The notes beneath the pieces were generated by a model. That model saw nothing but the letters and a program-made list of their open reading frames with translations, had not been told where the DNA came from and ran no database searches. A program made the translations under genes and the position numbers. From Betaproteobacteria bacterium (GTDB lineage: Bacteria; Pseudomonadota; Gammaproteobacteria; Burkholderiales; SG8-39), in the NCBI GenBank assembly GCA_019237595.1, contig JAFAGU010000020.1, positions 1-28,782 on the forward strand: a stretch of 28,782 nt of DNA, given 5' to 3'. Shown here one piece after another: positions 23,457 to 28,782 of the stretch (the first letter of the stretch is position 1; every line of letters starts with the position of its first letter).

Positions 23457-23560
23457 GCGGCGTTCTGAGCTGGTGGCTGGGGCTCCGCCTGGTCCCCACC
23501 CTCGACGCGGCGCGGCTCCTCCCCCGCGCCGGTCCCCATGCCACTAGCCCAGAACGCCGC
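23457..23560. repeat. 104-nt imperfect inverted repeat with nested hairpin
   Basis: Arms 23457-23477 and 23540-23560 are complementary at 19 of 21 positions; in RNA one of the two exceptions is a G-U pair. The helix continues as TGGGG (23478-23482) with CCCCA (23534-23538). Inside is an 8-bp hairpin, CGGCGCGG / CCGCGCCG (23508-23515 with 23524-23531). The octamer GGTCCCCA occurs at both 23491-23498 and 23531-23538, so TGGGG could pair with either, giving two exclusive folds. It lies 36 bp before the next plus-strand gene and could be a leader structure, a small RNA or a protein-binding DNA site. Confidence 0.7.
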
Positions 23561-23596
23561 GAAGCGGATCGTCAACAACCATCAGGACGAGGACTT

Positions 23597-23863
23597 ATGC
23601 ACGACGAGGCCCTGCCGCCCCCCGGTAACGTGCGGCGCATGAAAACCAGCTCCTTCCTCGGCGTGCTCTCGCTCCTCTCGGTCGCGCCCCAGGCCTTCGT
23701 GGCCGTGGACGCGTCCTTCGTCCACCACCCGGTCAAGTCGCTGAAGGCGCTGCGCGAGGAAGTCCTGCGCTGGCGCGACGAATACCAGCCCCAGCTGGGC
23801 GACGGCGACTGCGACCGGGTCGCCGAGTGGCTGAACCGGAACTTCTACCGGCTCGAGGCCTAG
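23597..23863 (+). CDS. Small exported or membrane-anchored protein of unknown function
   Basis: 88 residues. GAGGAC lies three bases before the ATG, which decides this start. A second ATG at 23639 would give a 74-residue protein with a conventional signal peptide (MKTSSFLGVLSLLSVAPQAF) but has no ribosome-binding site. The C-terminal half is soluble and charged (KSLKALREEVLRWRDEYQPQ, then DCDRVAEWLNRNFYRLEA) and looks helical. I do not recognise a family. It follows the 104-nt inverted repeat, which would form part of its leader if transcription starts upstream. It converges on the next gene with 28 bp between stops. Confidence 0.6.
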   Translation: MHDEALPPPGNVRRMKTSSFLGVLSLLSVAPQAFVAVDASFVHHPVKSLKALREEVLRWRDEYQPQLGDGDCDRVAEWLNRNFYRLEA

Positions 23864-23891
23864 CTCCCCGGTCGCCGTCGGCTTTCTTCGG

Positions 23892-24248
23892 CTACTTCAG
23901 CTGCACCACGTAGAGCTTGAGCGTCGACTTTCCGACGTTCTTCGTCTTGTAGCCGGGACCCGGCTCGATGATGTCGACCTGTCCCGCTTTCCAGCTGATC
24001 TTCTGCTTTTTCCCGTCCTCGTACGTGCGCTCGAGCGTGCCCCCATTCAGCGCGCGCACGATGCGCAACGCGGAGAAGGCGACGCCCGTGTTCTCGGCGC
24101 CCGCGGGATAGGTCGTCTCGTAGACCTTCACCTTGTCGGTCTCCTTGATCACCTTCACCGATACCTTCTTGCCCTGCGCGCTCGCGCCCGGCGCGGCGAG
24201 GGCGAAAAGCGCCATCGCTGCGACCGTTGCAGCCAAGAGTCTCTTCAT
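23892..24248 (-). CDS. Small periplasmic beta-sandwich/cupin-like protein
   Basis: 118 residues. MKRLLAATVAAMALFALAAP is a signal peptide, cleaved probably after ASA (about residue 24). The mature ~94 residues are beta-rich: VYETTYPAGAENT (about 43-55), LERTYEDGKKQKISWKAGQV (about 73-92), DIIEPGPGY and a closing KLYVVQL. The paired strands with Gly/Pro turns and the phrase WKAGQVDIIEPGPGY resemble a single-domain cupin, but the usual metal-binding His residues are absent, so catalysis is unlikely. GGGAGA precedes the ATG. A perfect 7-bp hairpin (24262-24268 with 24275-24281) stands in the 77-bp gap upstream. Function unknown. Confidence 0.75.
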   Translation of the reverse strand: MKRLLAATVAAMALFALAAPGASAQGKKVSVKVIKETDKVKVYETTYPAGAENTGVAFSALRIVRALNGGTLERTYEDGKKQKISWKAGQVDIIEPGPGYKTKNVGKSTLKLYVVQLK

Positions 24249-24325
24249 TTGATCTCCCTTTTCCCGCCGAAAGTGGCGGGACGCAAAGTCTAGGCGCCTC
24301 TCCGCCGGAAAGCCTGACAGCCGGG

Positions 24326-25399
24326 CTACCGCCGAAGGTGCGGCGAATAACGCACCACCAACCGAGCGATGAGCGGCGCGGCGGCAATGGCGAAGACGAG
24401 GCGCAGGGACTGCAGCGCGAGGACGAACGGCAGGTCGACCTGCGGCGTCGACGCGGCGATCACCGCGACCGAGTCGAGCCCGCCGGGGCTCGTCGCGAGA
24501 TAGGCAGTAAGCGCGTCCACCTTCGCTGCAAGCATGAGGCAGCCTCCGAGCGCCGCGCAGAAGAGGATGAGGCAGGCGGCCGCGCCCGCGACCACGGGCA
24601 CCGATCGCCAAGCATGCAGGAGAACGTCGCGACGGAACGTGAGGCCGATGCTCCAGCCGAGCAGCGCGTATGCCGCGGCAAGAAGCCACCGCGGGAGCTC
24701 GATCTCGAGGACGCCGGTGGCATGCAGCGCGGAGAGCACGATCATCGGCCCAAGCAGGCCCCAAGCCGGCACGCGCAGCCGTCTCGCGGCCTGCTGCGAC
24801 AGCCCGGCAAGCAGCACCAGGAGCGCGAGGTGGCCCCAGTCGACGGCGGCGCCCCACGGTGCCCCGGGCGGATGCACGCCGGCGTCGCCTGCCCAGAACC
24901 GCGCGACGAGCGCGCACGTCGTCACGACCATCAGGACGCGCAGGTACTGCATGAAGGCGACGAGGCGCATGTCGGCGCCGTTCGCCTCGGCCTGGAGCAC
25001 CATCGCCGCAGCGGCGCCAGGCGAAGTGCCGTAGACCGCCGTCGGGCCGGCGATCAATCCCCAGCGGCTGAGGAGCCAACCGAGCGCCGCGCCGCCAAGG
25101 AGCGTCGCGAGCACCACCGCGGTGAAGAGAAGCCAGTGCTGGGCGAACATCGCGACGATGGCCGGCGTGATGCTTGCGGACACCATCGCGCCGATCGTCG
25201 CCTGCGCCGAGAGGTACGCGGGCCGCGGCACCGAGAGCCGCACGCCGTTCGCGCCGAGGACGATGCCCGCCACCATCGGCCCGAGGAGCAGCGAAGCGGG
25301 CAGGCCGACGGTTGCCCACGCGAACGAGAACACCGCCGAGAGGAGCACGAGGACCATCCACCGGATCCATGCGGGCGAACGAGTGAGGACATCGGCCAT
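24326..25399 (-). CDS. AbrB-type duplicated membrane protein (PF05145-like)
   Basis: 357 residues with about ten membrane segments arranged as two related halves. The first half has GLPASLLLGPMVAGIVLGAN and then YGTSPGAAAAMV. The second has WGLLGPMIVLSALHATGVLE and then YLATSPGGLDSVAVIAASTP. The repeated LLGPM and TSPGG/TSPGA blocks are the signature of this family, sometimes labelled AbrB or putative ammonia monooxygenase in databases; both names are historical and no reaction is proven. It is probably an inner-membrane transporter. TATAAT lies 10 nt before the chosen ATG and overlaps the alternative upstream ATG (25411), which argues for the shorter form. It is divergent from the GNAT gene by 27 bp. 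Confidence 0.9.
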   Translation of the reverse strand: MADVLTRSPAWIRWMVLVLLSAVFSFAWATVGLPASLLLGPMVAGIVLGANGVRLSVPRPAYLSAQATIGAMVSASITPAIVAMFAQHWLLFTAVVLATLLGGAALGWLLSRWGLIAGPTAVYGTSPGAAAAMVLQAEANGADMRLVAFMQYLRVLMVVTTCALVARFWAGDAGVHPPGAPWGAAVDWGHLALLVLLAGLSQQAARRLRVPAWGLLGPMIVLSALHATGVLEIELPRWLLAAAYALLGWSIGLTFRRDVLLHAWRSVPVVAGAAACLILFCAALGGCLMLAAKVDALTAYLATSPGGLDSVAVIAASTPQVDLPFVLALQSLRLVFAIAAAPLIARLVVRYSPHLRR

Positions 25400-25409
25400 G
25401 CAGCGGTGC

Positions 25410-25415
25410 ATTATA
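25410..25415 (-). promoter_or_regulatory. -10 box before the AbrB-type gene
   Basis: A perfect TATAAT on the minus strand, ten bases before the ATG. A transcript starting 6-7 nt downstream would have only 3-4 nt of leader. The box overlaps the alternative upstream ATG and the region just before the divergent GNAT gene. Confidence 0.5.
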
Positions 25416-25426
25416 GGAACGTCGCC

Positions 25427-25888
25427 ATGCAAGCCGAGCCGCTGATCCGGGCGCTCTCCCGCGCCGACTACGAAGCGTGGCGCTCGCTCTGGGACGGCTA
25501 CAACGCCTTCTACGGGCGCAGCGGCAAGACGGCGCTTCCCGAAGAAATCACGCGCGCGACCTGGGACAGGTTCTTCGACGAGCGCGAGCCGGTGCGTGCG
25601 CTCGTCGCGGAAGAGCAGGGCAAGGTCTCGGGGCTCGTGCATTACCTCTTTCACCGCAGCACCAACCGGCTGAAAGACGTCTGCTACCTCCAGGATCTCT
25701 TCACCGAGCCCTCGCGCCGAGGCCGCGGCATGGGGCGGCGGCTCATCGAGGCGGTGTACGAGGCCGCGCGCAAGCACGGCTGCACGCGCGTGTACTGGCA
25801 CACTCAGGAGACGAACGAAGCCGGCCGCGCCCTCTACGACAAGCTTGCGAAGTACACCGGGTTCATCGTGTATACGCGGGAGCTCTGA
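25427..25888 (+). CDS. GNAT-family N-acetyltransferase
   Basis: 153 residues forming one GNAT domain. The acetyl-CoA pyrophosphate loop is RRGRGMGRRLIE (about 98-109), preceded by the strand CYLQDLFTEPS. The later RVYWHTQETNEAGRALYDKL is the usual motif B helix. The substrate cannot be deduced; relatives acetylate small amines, amino acids or peptide N-termini. AGGAA lies seven bases before the ATG, so this gene is leadered, unlike its divergent neighbour. Its TGA stop and that of the convergent FAD oxidase are symmetric within CTGACGATCAG (25885-25895). Confidence 0.9.
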   Translation: MQAEPLIRALSRADYEAWRSLWDGYNAFYGRSGKTALPEEITRATWDRFFDEREPVRALVAEEQGKVSGLVHYLFHRSTNRLKDVCYLQDLFTEPSRRGRGMGRRLIEAVYEAARKHGCTRVYWHTQETNEAGRALYDKLAKYTGFIVYTREL

Positions 25889-25891
25889 CGA

Positions 25892-27349
25892 TCAGACCGG
25901 GGTAAACTGCACTGCCTCGCTCGCGAGCACCGAATTCGGATCGAATTTGGCTTTCGCTCGCGCGAATCGCTGCAGCGTCTCGGCGCCATAGTGTTCCACG
26001 GCCTCCGATGCCGACGGGACGGGCGAATACGGGCTGTAGCGCTTGCCTCCGGCAGCCGCAAGTTTCGCGAGCAGGTCGCGTGTGCCCGCCTGGAGCGCCT
26101 CGAGTGCCTGGGCATCGCCGCGCGGCGCCCGCCGGTTGAGCCACATGGAGAAGAAGACGGGCTCGGAAACCGGCACTTTGAAAAGCGGCCGGGTGAAGCG
26201 AGCGGCGTTGAGGGGCCAGAACGAGAAGCCGCGCAGCCCCGCCGACTCGACGGGCAGCTCGAGAAACGGCGTAACAAGCGCCTTGGTCGCGGAGGCCGGG
26301 ATCCACATGGTGACGTTCGAGGCCGGATCCACGGCCGGGTCGCGGATCTGTGCCGGTCGCGGCGGCGAGCGATAGACGTAGTCGAGCGCATTCATCACTG
26401 CGGGCTCCGCGCGAGCATCGAAGCGAAGGTCCTTCTGCAGGACCTCTAGGTCCGGTTGCCAGGGGTGGTTGAAAAAGCGGCCGAGCTGCATGACGAATTT
26501 CCAGGAGCCGTCGCGCTCGCGGATCGCCGCGCCGTACTGGTGGTCGAAGCGGCCTTCTGTCGCGACGCGCGCCTGGTCGGCCAGGTAAGCGTCGAGGTGG
26601 CGATAGGTCAGGTCCTGCAGCACCGCGTGCGTCCTTGCCGGAACGAGGCGCAGGCGGGTGCGGACCACGATGCCGCACTGGCCCATGCCGCCGAGCACCA
26701 TTTCGAAGAGTTCCTTGTCGCGCTCGGCGGAGCAGCGGACGAGGCGCCCGTCGCCGGTCACCACATCGAGCTCGAGAACGTTGTCCACCAGCGCGCCGTG
26801 GTGCTGGCTCGTGTTGCCGAGGAGGCCCGCACTGAGCATCCCACCGAGCGTGAGCATCCGGCAGTCGGGGAGCACGGGCGGGATGAGATTTTTGCCGAGC
26901 GCCGTGGTCGCGAGCTGCGCGACGATCGCGCCCGGCTGCGCGTCGAGCCTTCCTCTTTGATCCACGGCGGCGGCGTTCAGCACGCTGCAATCGACGAGGA
27001 TCGCGCCTTCGGCGAGCGTCTGACCGTGGCTCGAATGGGCGAGGCCGCGCACCGAGACGCGAAGGGAGCGCTCGTTCGCGTAGCGCACGATGCGCAGGAC
27101 GTCCTGGGCGGACTTCGGGCGGAGCACCGCAGCCGGCCTGCGGCGGATCACGTGGGCCCAGTCGTCGGACATTGCATCGCACGTCGCGTCGTCGAGGAGC
27201 AGCGTGCCGTCGAGCCGGGGAAGGCCCTCAAGCTTGCTAGATGCGGCGCGCGCTCCCCCAACGCGCGGCATGCCGGGCGCGGCGAACGCTGAAACGGTGA
27301 CGGCAAGGGCCGCCTCGAGCAGTCGGCGGCGATTCGAGGCCTGGGTCAT
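25892..27349 (-). CDS. Tat-exported FAD-linked oxidase (VAO/PCMH family)
   Basis: 485 residues. The N-terminus NRRRLLEAALAVTVSAFAAP has paired arginines and a hydrophobic core, as in a twin-arginine signal, consistent with export of a folded flavoprotein. The FAD-binding PCMH domain covers about 65-240: RPKSAQDVLRIVRYANERSL, then RGLAHSSHGQT (101-111), where His105 is in the position that carries covalent FAD in cytokinin dehydrogenase. LTLGGMLSAGLLGNTSQHHG and GMGQCGIVVRTRLRLVP follow. A substrate domain comes next, and the usual FDPNSVLA near the end. Such enzymes oxidise alcohols, amines or sugars with O2; the substrate is unknown. GGGGAG precedes the ATG. Confidence 0.9.
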   Translation of the reverse strand: MTQASNRRRLLEAALAVTVSAFAAPGMPRVGGARAASSKLEGLPRLDGTLLLDDATCDAMSDDWAHVIRRRPAAVLRPKSAQDVLRIVRYANERSLRVSVRGLAHSSHGQTLAEGAILVDCSVLNAAAVDQRGRLDAQPGAIVAQLATTALGKNLIPPVLPDCRMLTLGGMLSAGLLGNTSQHHGALVDNVLELDVVTGDGRLVRCSAERDKELFEMVLGGMGQCGIVVRTRLRLVPARTHAVLQDLTYRHLDAYLADQARVATEGRFDHQYGAAIRERDGSWKFVMQLGRFFNHPWQPDLEVLQKDLRFDARAEPAVMNALDYVYRSPPRPAQIRDPAVDPASNVTMWIPASATKALVTPFLELPVESAGLRGFSFWPLNAARFTRPLFKVPVSEPVFFSMWLNRRAPRGDAQALEALQAGTRDLLAKLAAAGGKRYSPYSPVPSASEAVEHYGAETLQRFARAKAKFDPNSVLASEAVQFTPV

Positions 27350-27423
27350 GCGACTCGCTCCCCTTCGAGATCGCGAGCACCCTGTATACGCGGGTAGATT
27401 GAGGAGAGCCTGACGGCGCGCTG

Positions 27424-27457
27424 AATAAAAAAGGGCCGCATCTCGGGAGCGGCCCTT
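27424..27457 (-). terminator. Strong rho-independent terminator
   Basis: On the minus strand: a 9-bp perfect stem, AAGGGCCGC / GCGGCCCTT (27457-27449 with 27439-27431), a 9-nt loop, then TTTTATTC. Orientation and position make it the end of the Tyr-rich protein transcript, 147 bp past that stop codon. There is no matching T run for the plus strand. Confidence 0.85.
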
Positions 27458-27576
27458 GCGGTCCGGTCGAACAGGGAGGTGGTCATCCGGGCCGGCTCGC
27501 CGACTGTAGCCCTGCGACTTTGCAGGGGGCTGACGCGACGGTCGGCGCAAGCTGACGAACGCTTCTATGGAAGCGT
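27424..27576 (-). ncRNA. Candidate structured 3' RNA ending in a terminator
   Basis: Reading the minus strand 5' to 3': a 7-bp hairpin, ACGCTTC / GAAGCGT with a 4-nt loop (27576-27570 with 27565-27559); then an outer 7-bp helix, CGCCGAC / GTCGGCG (27547-27541 with 27504-27498), enclosing a 6-bp hairpin, CCCTGC / GCAGGG (27527-27522 with 27515-27510); then the terminator. This row of perfect stems fills the ~150 bp between the Tyr-rich gene and the terminator and encodes nothing I can see. It could be a 3'-derived small RNA or a stabilising 3' end. I do not recognise it as a known riboswitch or RNA class. Confidence 0.45.
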
Positions 27577-27603
27577 GCTCGGGTCTCTGCCGGGGCCGCG
27601 CGC

Positions 27604-27990
27604 TTAAGCGCCGGGCGGAACGGTCGGAACGCGCTGCCAGCCCGTCGGGCATTCCCTTACGTACGGGTAGTAGCTTTTCGAAGCAGGGCAGAAGTACCAG
27701 GAGTATTCCGGTGCGCTCACGCGCGGCGCTGCAGGCGCCGCGGCGGCGTAGCTCGGCGCGCTGTAAGCGTAGGTTGGCGCGTACGCGTAGTAAGGCGCGT
27801 AAGTCGGGTAGTAGTACGGGTAATACGGCGGATAGTAGTAGCGCGGGTAATACAGGCTGGAAGCCACGATCGGCGCGCCGATCAGCGCCCCGATGAGGAG
27901 CCCGGCGCCGAAGCCGTCGGCTCGCACGGGCTGCCCAGCGCCCATGCAGAGCGCTCCCGCGCACAACAGCGTCGAGATCCCTCGCTTCAT
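27604..27990 (-). CDS. Secreted Tyr/Pro-rich small protein
   Basis: 128 residues from the ATG that follows GGAGG by five bases. A signal peptide (MKRGISTLLCAGALCMGAGQ, cleavage near 28) is followed by a glycine-zipper-like stretch (GFGAGLLIGALIGAP, 30-44). A Tyr/Pro/Ala low-complexity region (about 50-92) comes next, in which nearly every other residue is Tyr or Pro. The C-terminal module is YSWYFCPASKSYYPYVRECP, then GWQRVP, with two cysteines probably paired. This C-terminal module recurs in betaproteobacterial envelope proteins of unknown function. It is likely surface- or outer-membrane-associated, and the glycine zipper may insert in a membrane. It is followed by a structured 3' region and a strong terminator. 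Confidence 0.82.
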   Translation of the reverse strand: MKRGISTLLCAGALCMGAGQPVRADGFGAGLLIGALIGAPIVASSLYYPRYYYPPYYPYYYPTYAPYYAYAPTYAYSAPSYAAAAPAAPRVSAPEYSWYFCPASKSYYPYVRECPTGWQRVPTVPPGA

Positions 27991-28046
27991 GGCTGCCTCC
28001 ATGCGAATGCTGGCTGCAACTTACGCCCGCCGGGGGGCGAGCGCAA

Positions 28047-28607
28047 CTATGTGCCGACGTCCTGGCGCCGCGGCGGCAATATGAGGACGTTGCTCACCAT
28101 GACGCTGTTCGGAACGATGATCTTCTGCCCCTCGTCGTCGCGAAGCATGGTGTAGCCGAGCGAGACGTCCTCCACGTCGGCGGCGATCACGCCCTTCGGC
28201 GTGGTCATCTGCACGCGGTCGCCCACCTTGATCGGCCGGTAGAGGACGAGGGAGAAGCCGGCGACGAGGTTGCCGAGCGTCGTCTGCGCGGCTAGCCCCA
28301 GGACGATCGAGACGACGCTCACGCCGGCGAGGAGCGCCGTCCCGAGGGACTTGAGTTCCGGGACGATGTGCGCGTAGAGGACGAACGCGACGAGGTACAC
28401 CACGACGTGGATGAACGAGGTCGCGAAGCGCAGCCCCGTGACGTCGGAGAGCCGCCGCTCGACGCGGCGCTCGAGCTGCTTCACCAGCAGGCCGATGAGC
28501 CCGGCGGCGAGGAGGAAAAGCGCGCCGATCGCAAGGGCGCCCGTTAGCGTGCTCGGATCGAGGCCGTCGCGCTGGATCGCGTTCGTGATGGTGCCGATGA
28601 AGCCCAT
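28047..28607 (-). CDS. Short MscS-like mechanosensitive channel protein
   Basis: 186 residues. Membrane helices fall near 22-43 and 64-84, and a third (about 88-115: LLAGVSVVSIVLGLAAQTTL) matches the pore-lining TM3 of MscS. The beta domain follows: FSLVLYRPIKVGDRVQM (about 117-133), then VEDVSLGYTMLRDDEGQKII and VPNSVMVSNVL. It stops there: the C-terminal alpha/beta domain of the ~286-residue E. coli MscS is missing, as in other minimal family members. It would form a tension-gated or regulated inner-membrane pore. A GTG two codons upstream is an alternative start. It lies 52 bp downstream of the hydroxylase fragment on the same strand. Confidence 0.87.
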   Translation of the reverse strand: MGFIGTITNAIQRDGLDPSTLTGALAIGALFLLAAGLIGLLVKQLERRVERRLSDVTGLRFATSFIHVVVYLVAFVLYAHIVPELKSLGTALLAGVSVVSIVLGLAAQTTLGNLVAGFSLVLYRPIKVGDRVQMTTPKGVIAADVEDVSLGYTMLRDDEGQKIIVPNSVMVSNVLILPPRRQDVGT

Positions 28608-28659
28608 GGGCACCGCCGCTGCAACCAGCGTGCCTCGGCCGAGGCGCGCCGAAAAGCGG

Positions 28660-28782
28660 CTAGGCCCGCTCGATCTCGCGCGTCACGCGCTCGGGCGTGA
28701 GCGGCAGGTGCCGCGCGCGCACGCCGAGCGCGTCGTGGAGCGCGTTGGCGATGGCGGCGGCCGTCGGGCCGGCGGCGCATTC
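28660..28782 (-). CDS. Molybdenum hydroxylase large subunit, 3' fragment
   Basis: Only the last 40 residues are inside the window; the gene enters from the right edge, in frame at base 28782. It reads ECAAGPTAAAIANALHDALG followed by a short Arg/His segment and LPLTPERVTREIERA. This is the C-terminus of xanthine dehydrogenase/aldehyde oxidase-type subunits, where the usual phrase is GE-xx-xx-P-AAIANA-xx-DA-G-x-R...LP-x-TPE. The first visible Glu probably is the catalytic base. It differs in sequence from the fragment at the left edge, so it is a distinct paralogue, more like nicotinate or isoquinoline dehydrogenase subunits. The substrate cannot be told. Confidence 0.8.
   Translation of the reverse strand, partial: ECAAGPTAAAIANALHDALGVRARHLPLTPERVTREIERA

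Noticed and set aside
23457..23560. The inverted repeat as an integron attC site
   Set aside because: attC sites have RYYYAAC in the 5' arm and GTTRRRY in the 3' arm; here the AAC and GTT are the other way round on both strands, and no integrase or cassette array is present.
24262..24281. Perfect 7-bp hairpin as terminator of the AbrB-type gene
   Set aside because: On the minus strand it is followed by AAAAGGG rather than a T run, and it sits directly before the next gene's ribosome-binding site, so it is at most a leader hairpin.
25870..27394. GTATACGCGGG present on both sides of the FAD oxidase gene (25870 and 27384), suggesting a transposed unit
   Set aside because: Dozens of chance 11-base matches are expected in a window of this size. 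The copies are not at symmetrical gene borders, and there is no transposase or inverted repeat.

Overview
The window is about 28.8 kb of GC-rich, densely coded bacterial chromosome. It most likely comes from a betaproteobacterium (Burkholderiales-like, soil or freshwater type). This rests on a Bug-family periplasmic binding protein, a YbfB/YjiJ-type MFS carrier, SelO, an OmlA/BamE-like lipoprotein, a KGHRGTFP-ending small protein and a PdsR-like response regulator. I see no rRNA, tRNA, insertion sequence, phage gene or CRISPR array. Assignments are by reading motifs, not by database search.

Layout. (1) 1-3471: the 3' end of a molybdenum hydroxylase large subunit faces a LysR regulator. The regulator is divergent from an MFS carrier and a nitronate monooxygenase that overlap each other. 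(2) 3534-9086: five tightly coupled plus-strand genes encode an AsnB-type amidotransferase, a carrier protein, an acyl-AMP ligase, a divergent NAD-synthetase-like enzyme and a CysE-like hexapeptide acyltransferase. This looks like an uncharacterised carrier-protein-based small-molecule or glycan-modification pathway and is the best candidate for a new system. (3) 9083-13182, minus strand: an exported caspase-like protease with an EF-hand loop and a DUF4384 domain, a second exported DUF4384-like protein, an EAL-domain protein and an HTH regulator form a compact, probably signalling-related unit. (4) 13240-19236: mostly single genes, namely a kappa-GST/HCCA-isomerase-like protein, a flavin oxidoreductase, a Bug protein, a lipoprotein, SelO, a 59-residue protein and a DUF488 protein. 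(5) 19324-23176: two membrane proteins and a two-component pair resembling the proteobacterial dedicated sortase regulators, with no sortase in view. (6) 23309-28782: small exported proteins around a 104-nt inverted repeat, an AbrB-type membrane protein, a GNAT, a Tat-exported FAD oxidase, a Tyr-rich protein followed by a structured 3' RNA and terminator, a short MscS-like protein, and the 3' end of a second molybdenum hydroxylase at the right edge.

Two genome-scale habits stand out. Several genes lack a Shine-Dalgarno site and instead have a -10-like hexamer 6-7 nt before the start codon, which suggests leaderless mRNAs. Convergent genes end within a few bases of each other, twice sharing a CTAG that provides both stop codons.
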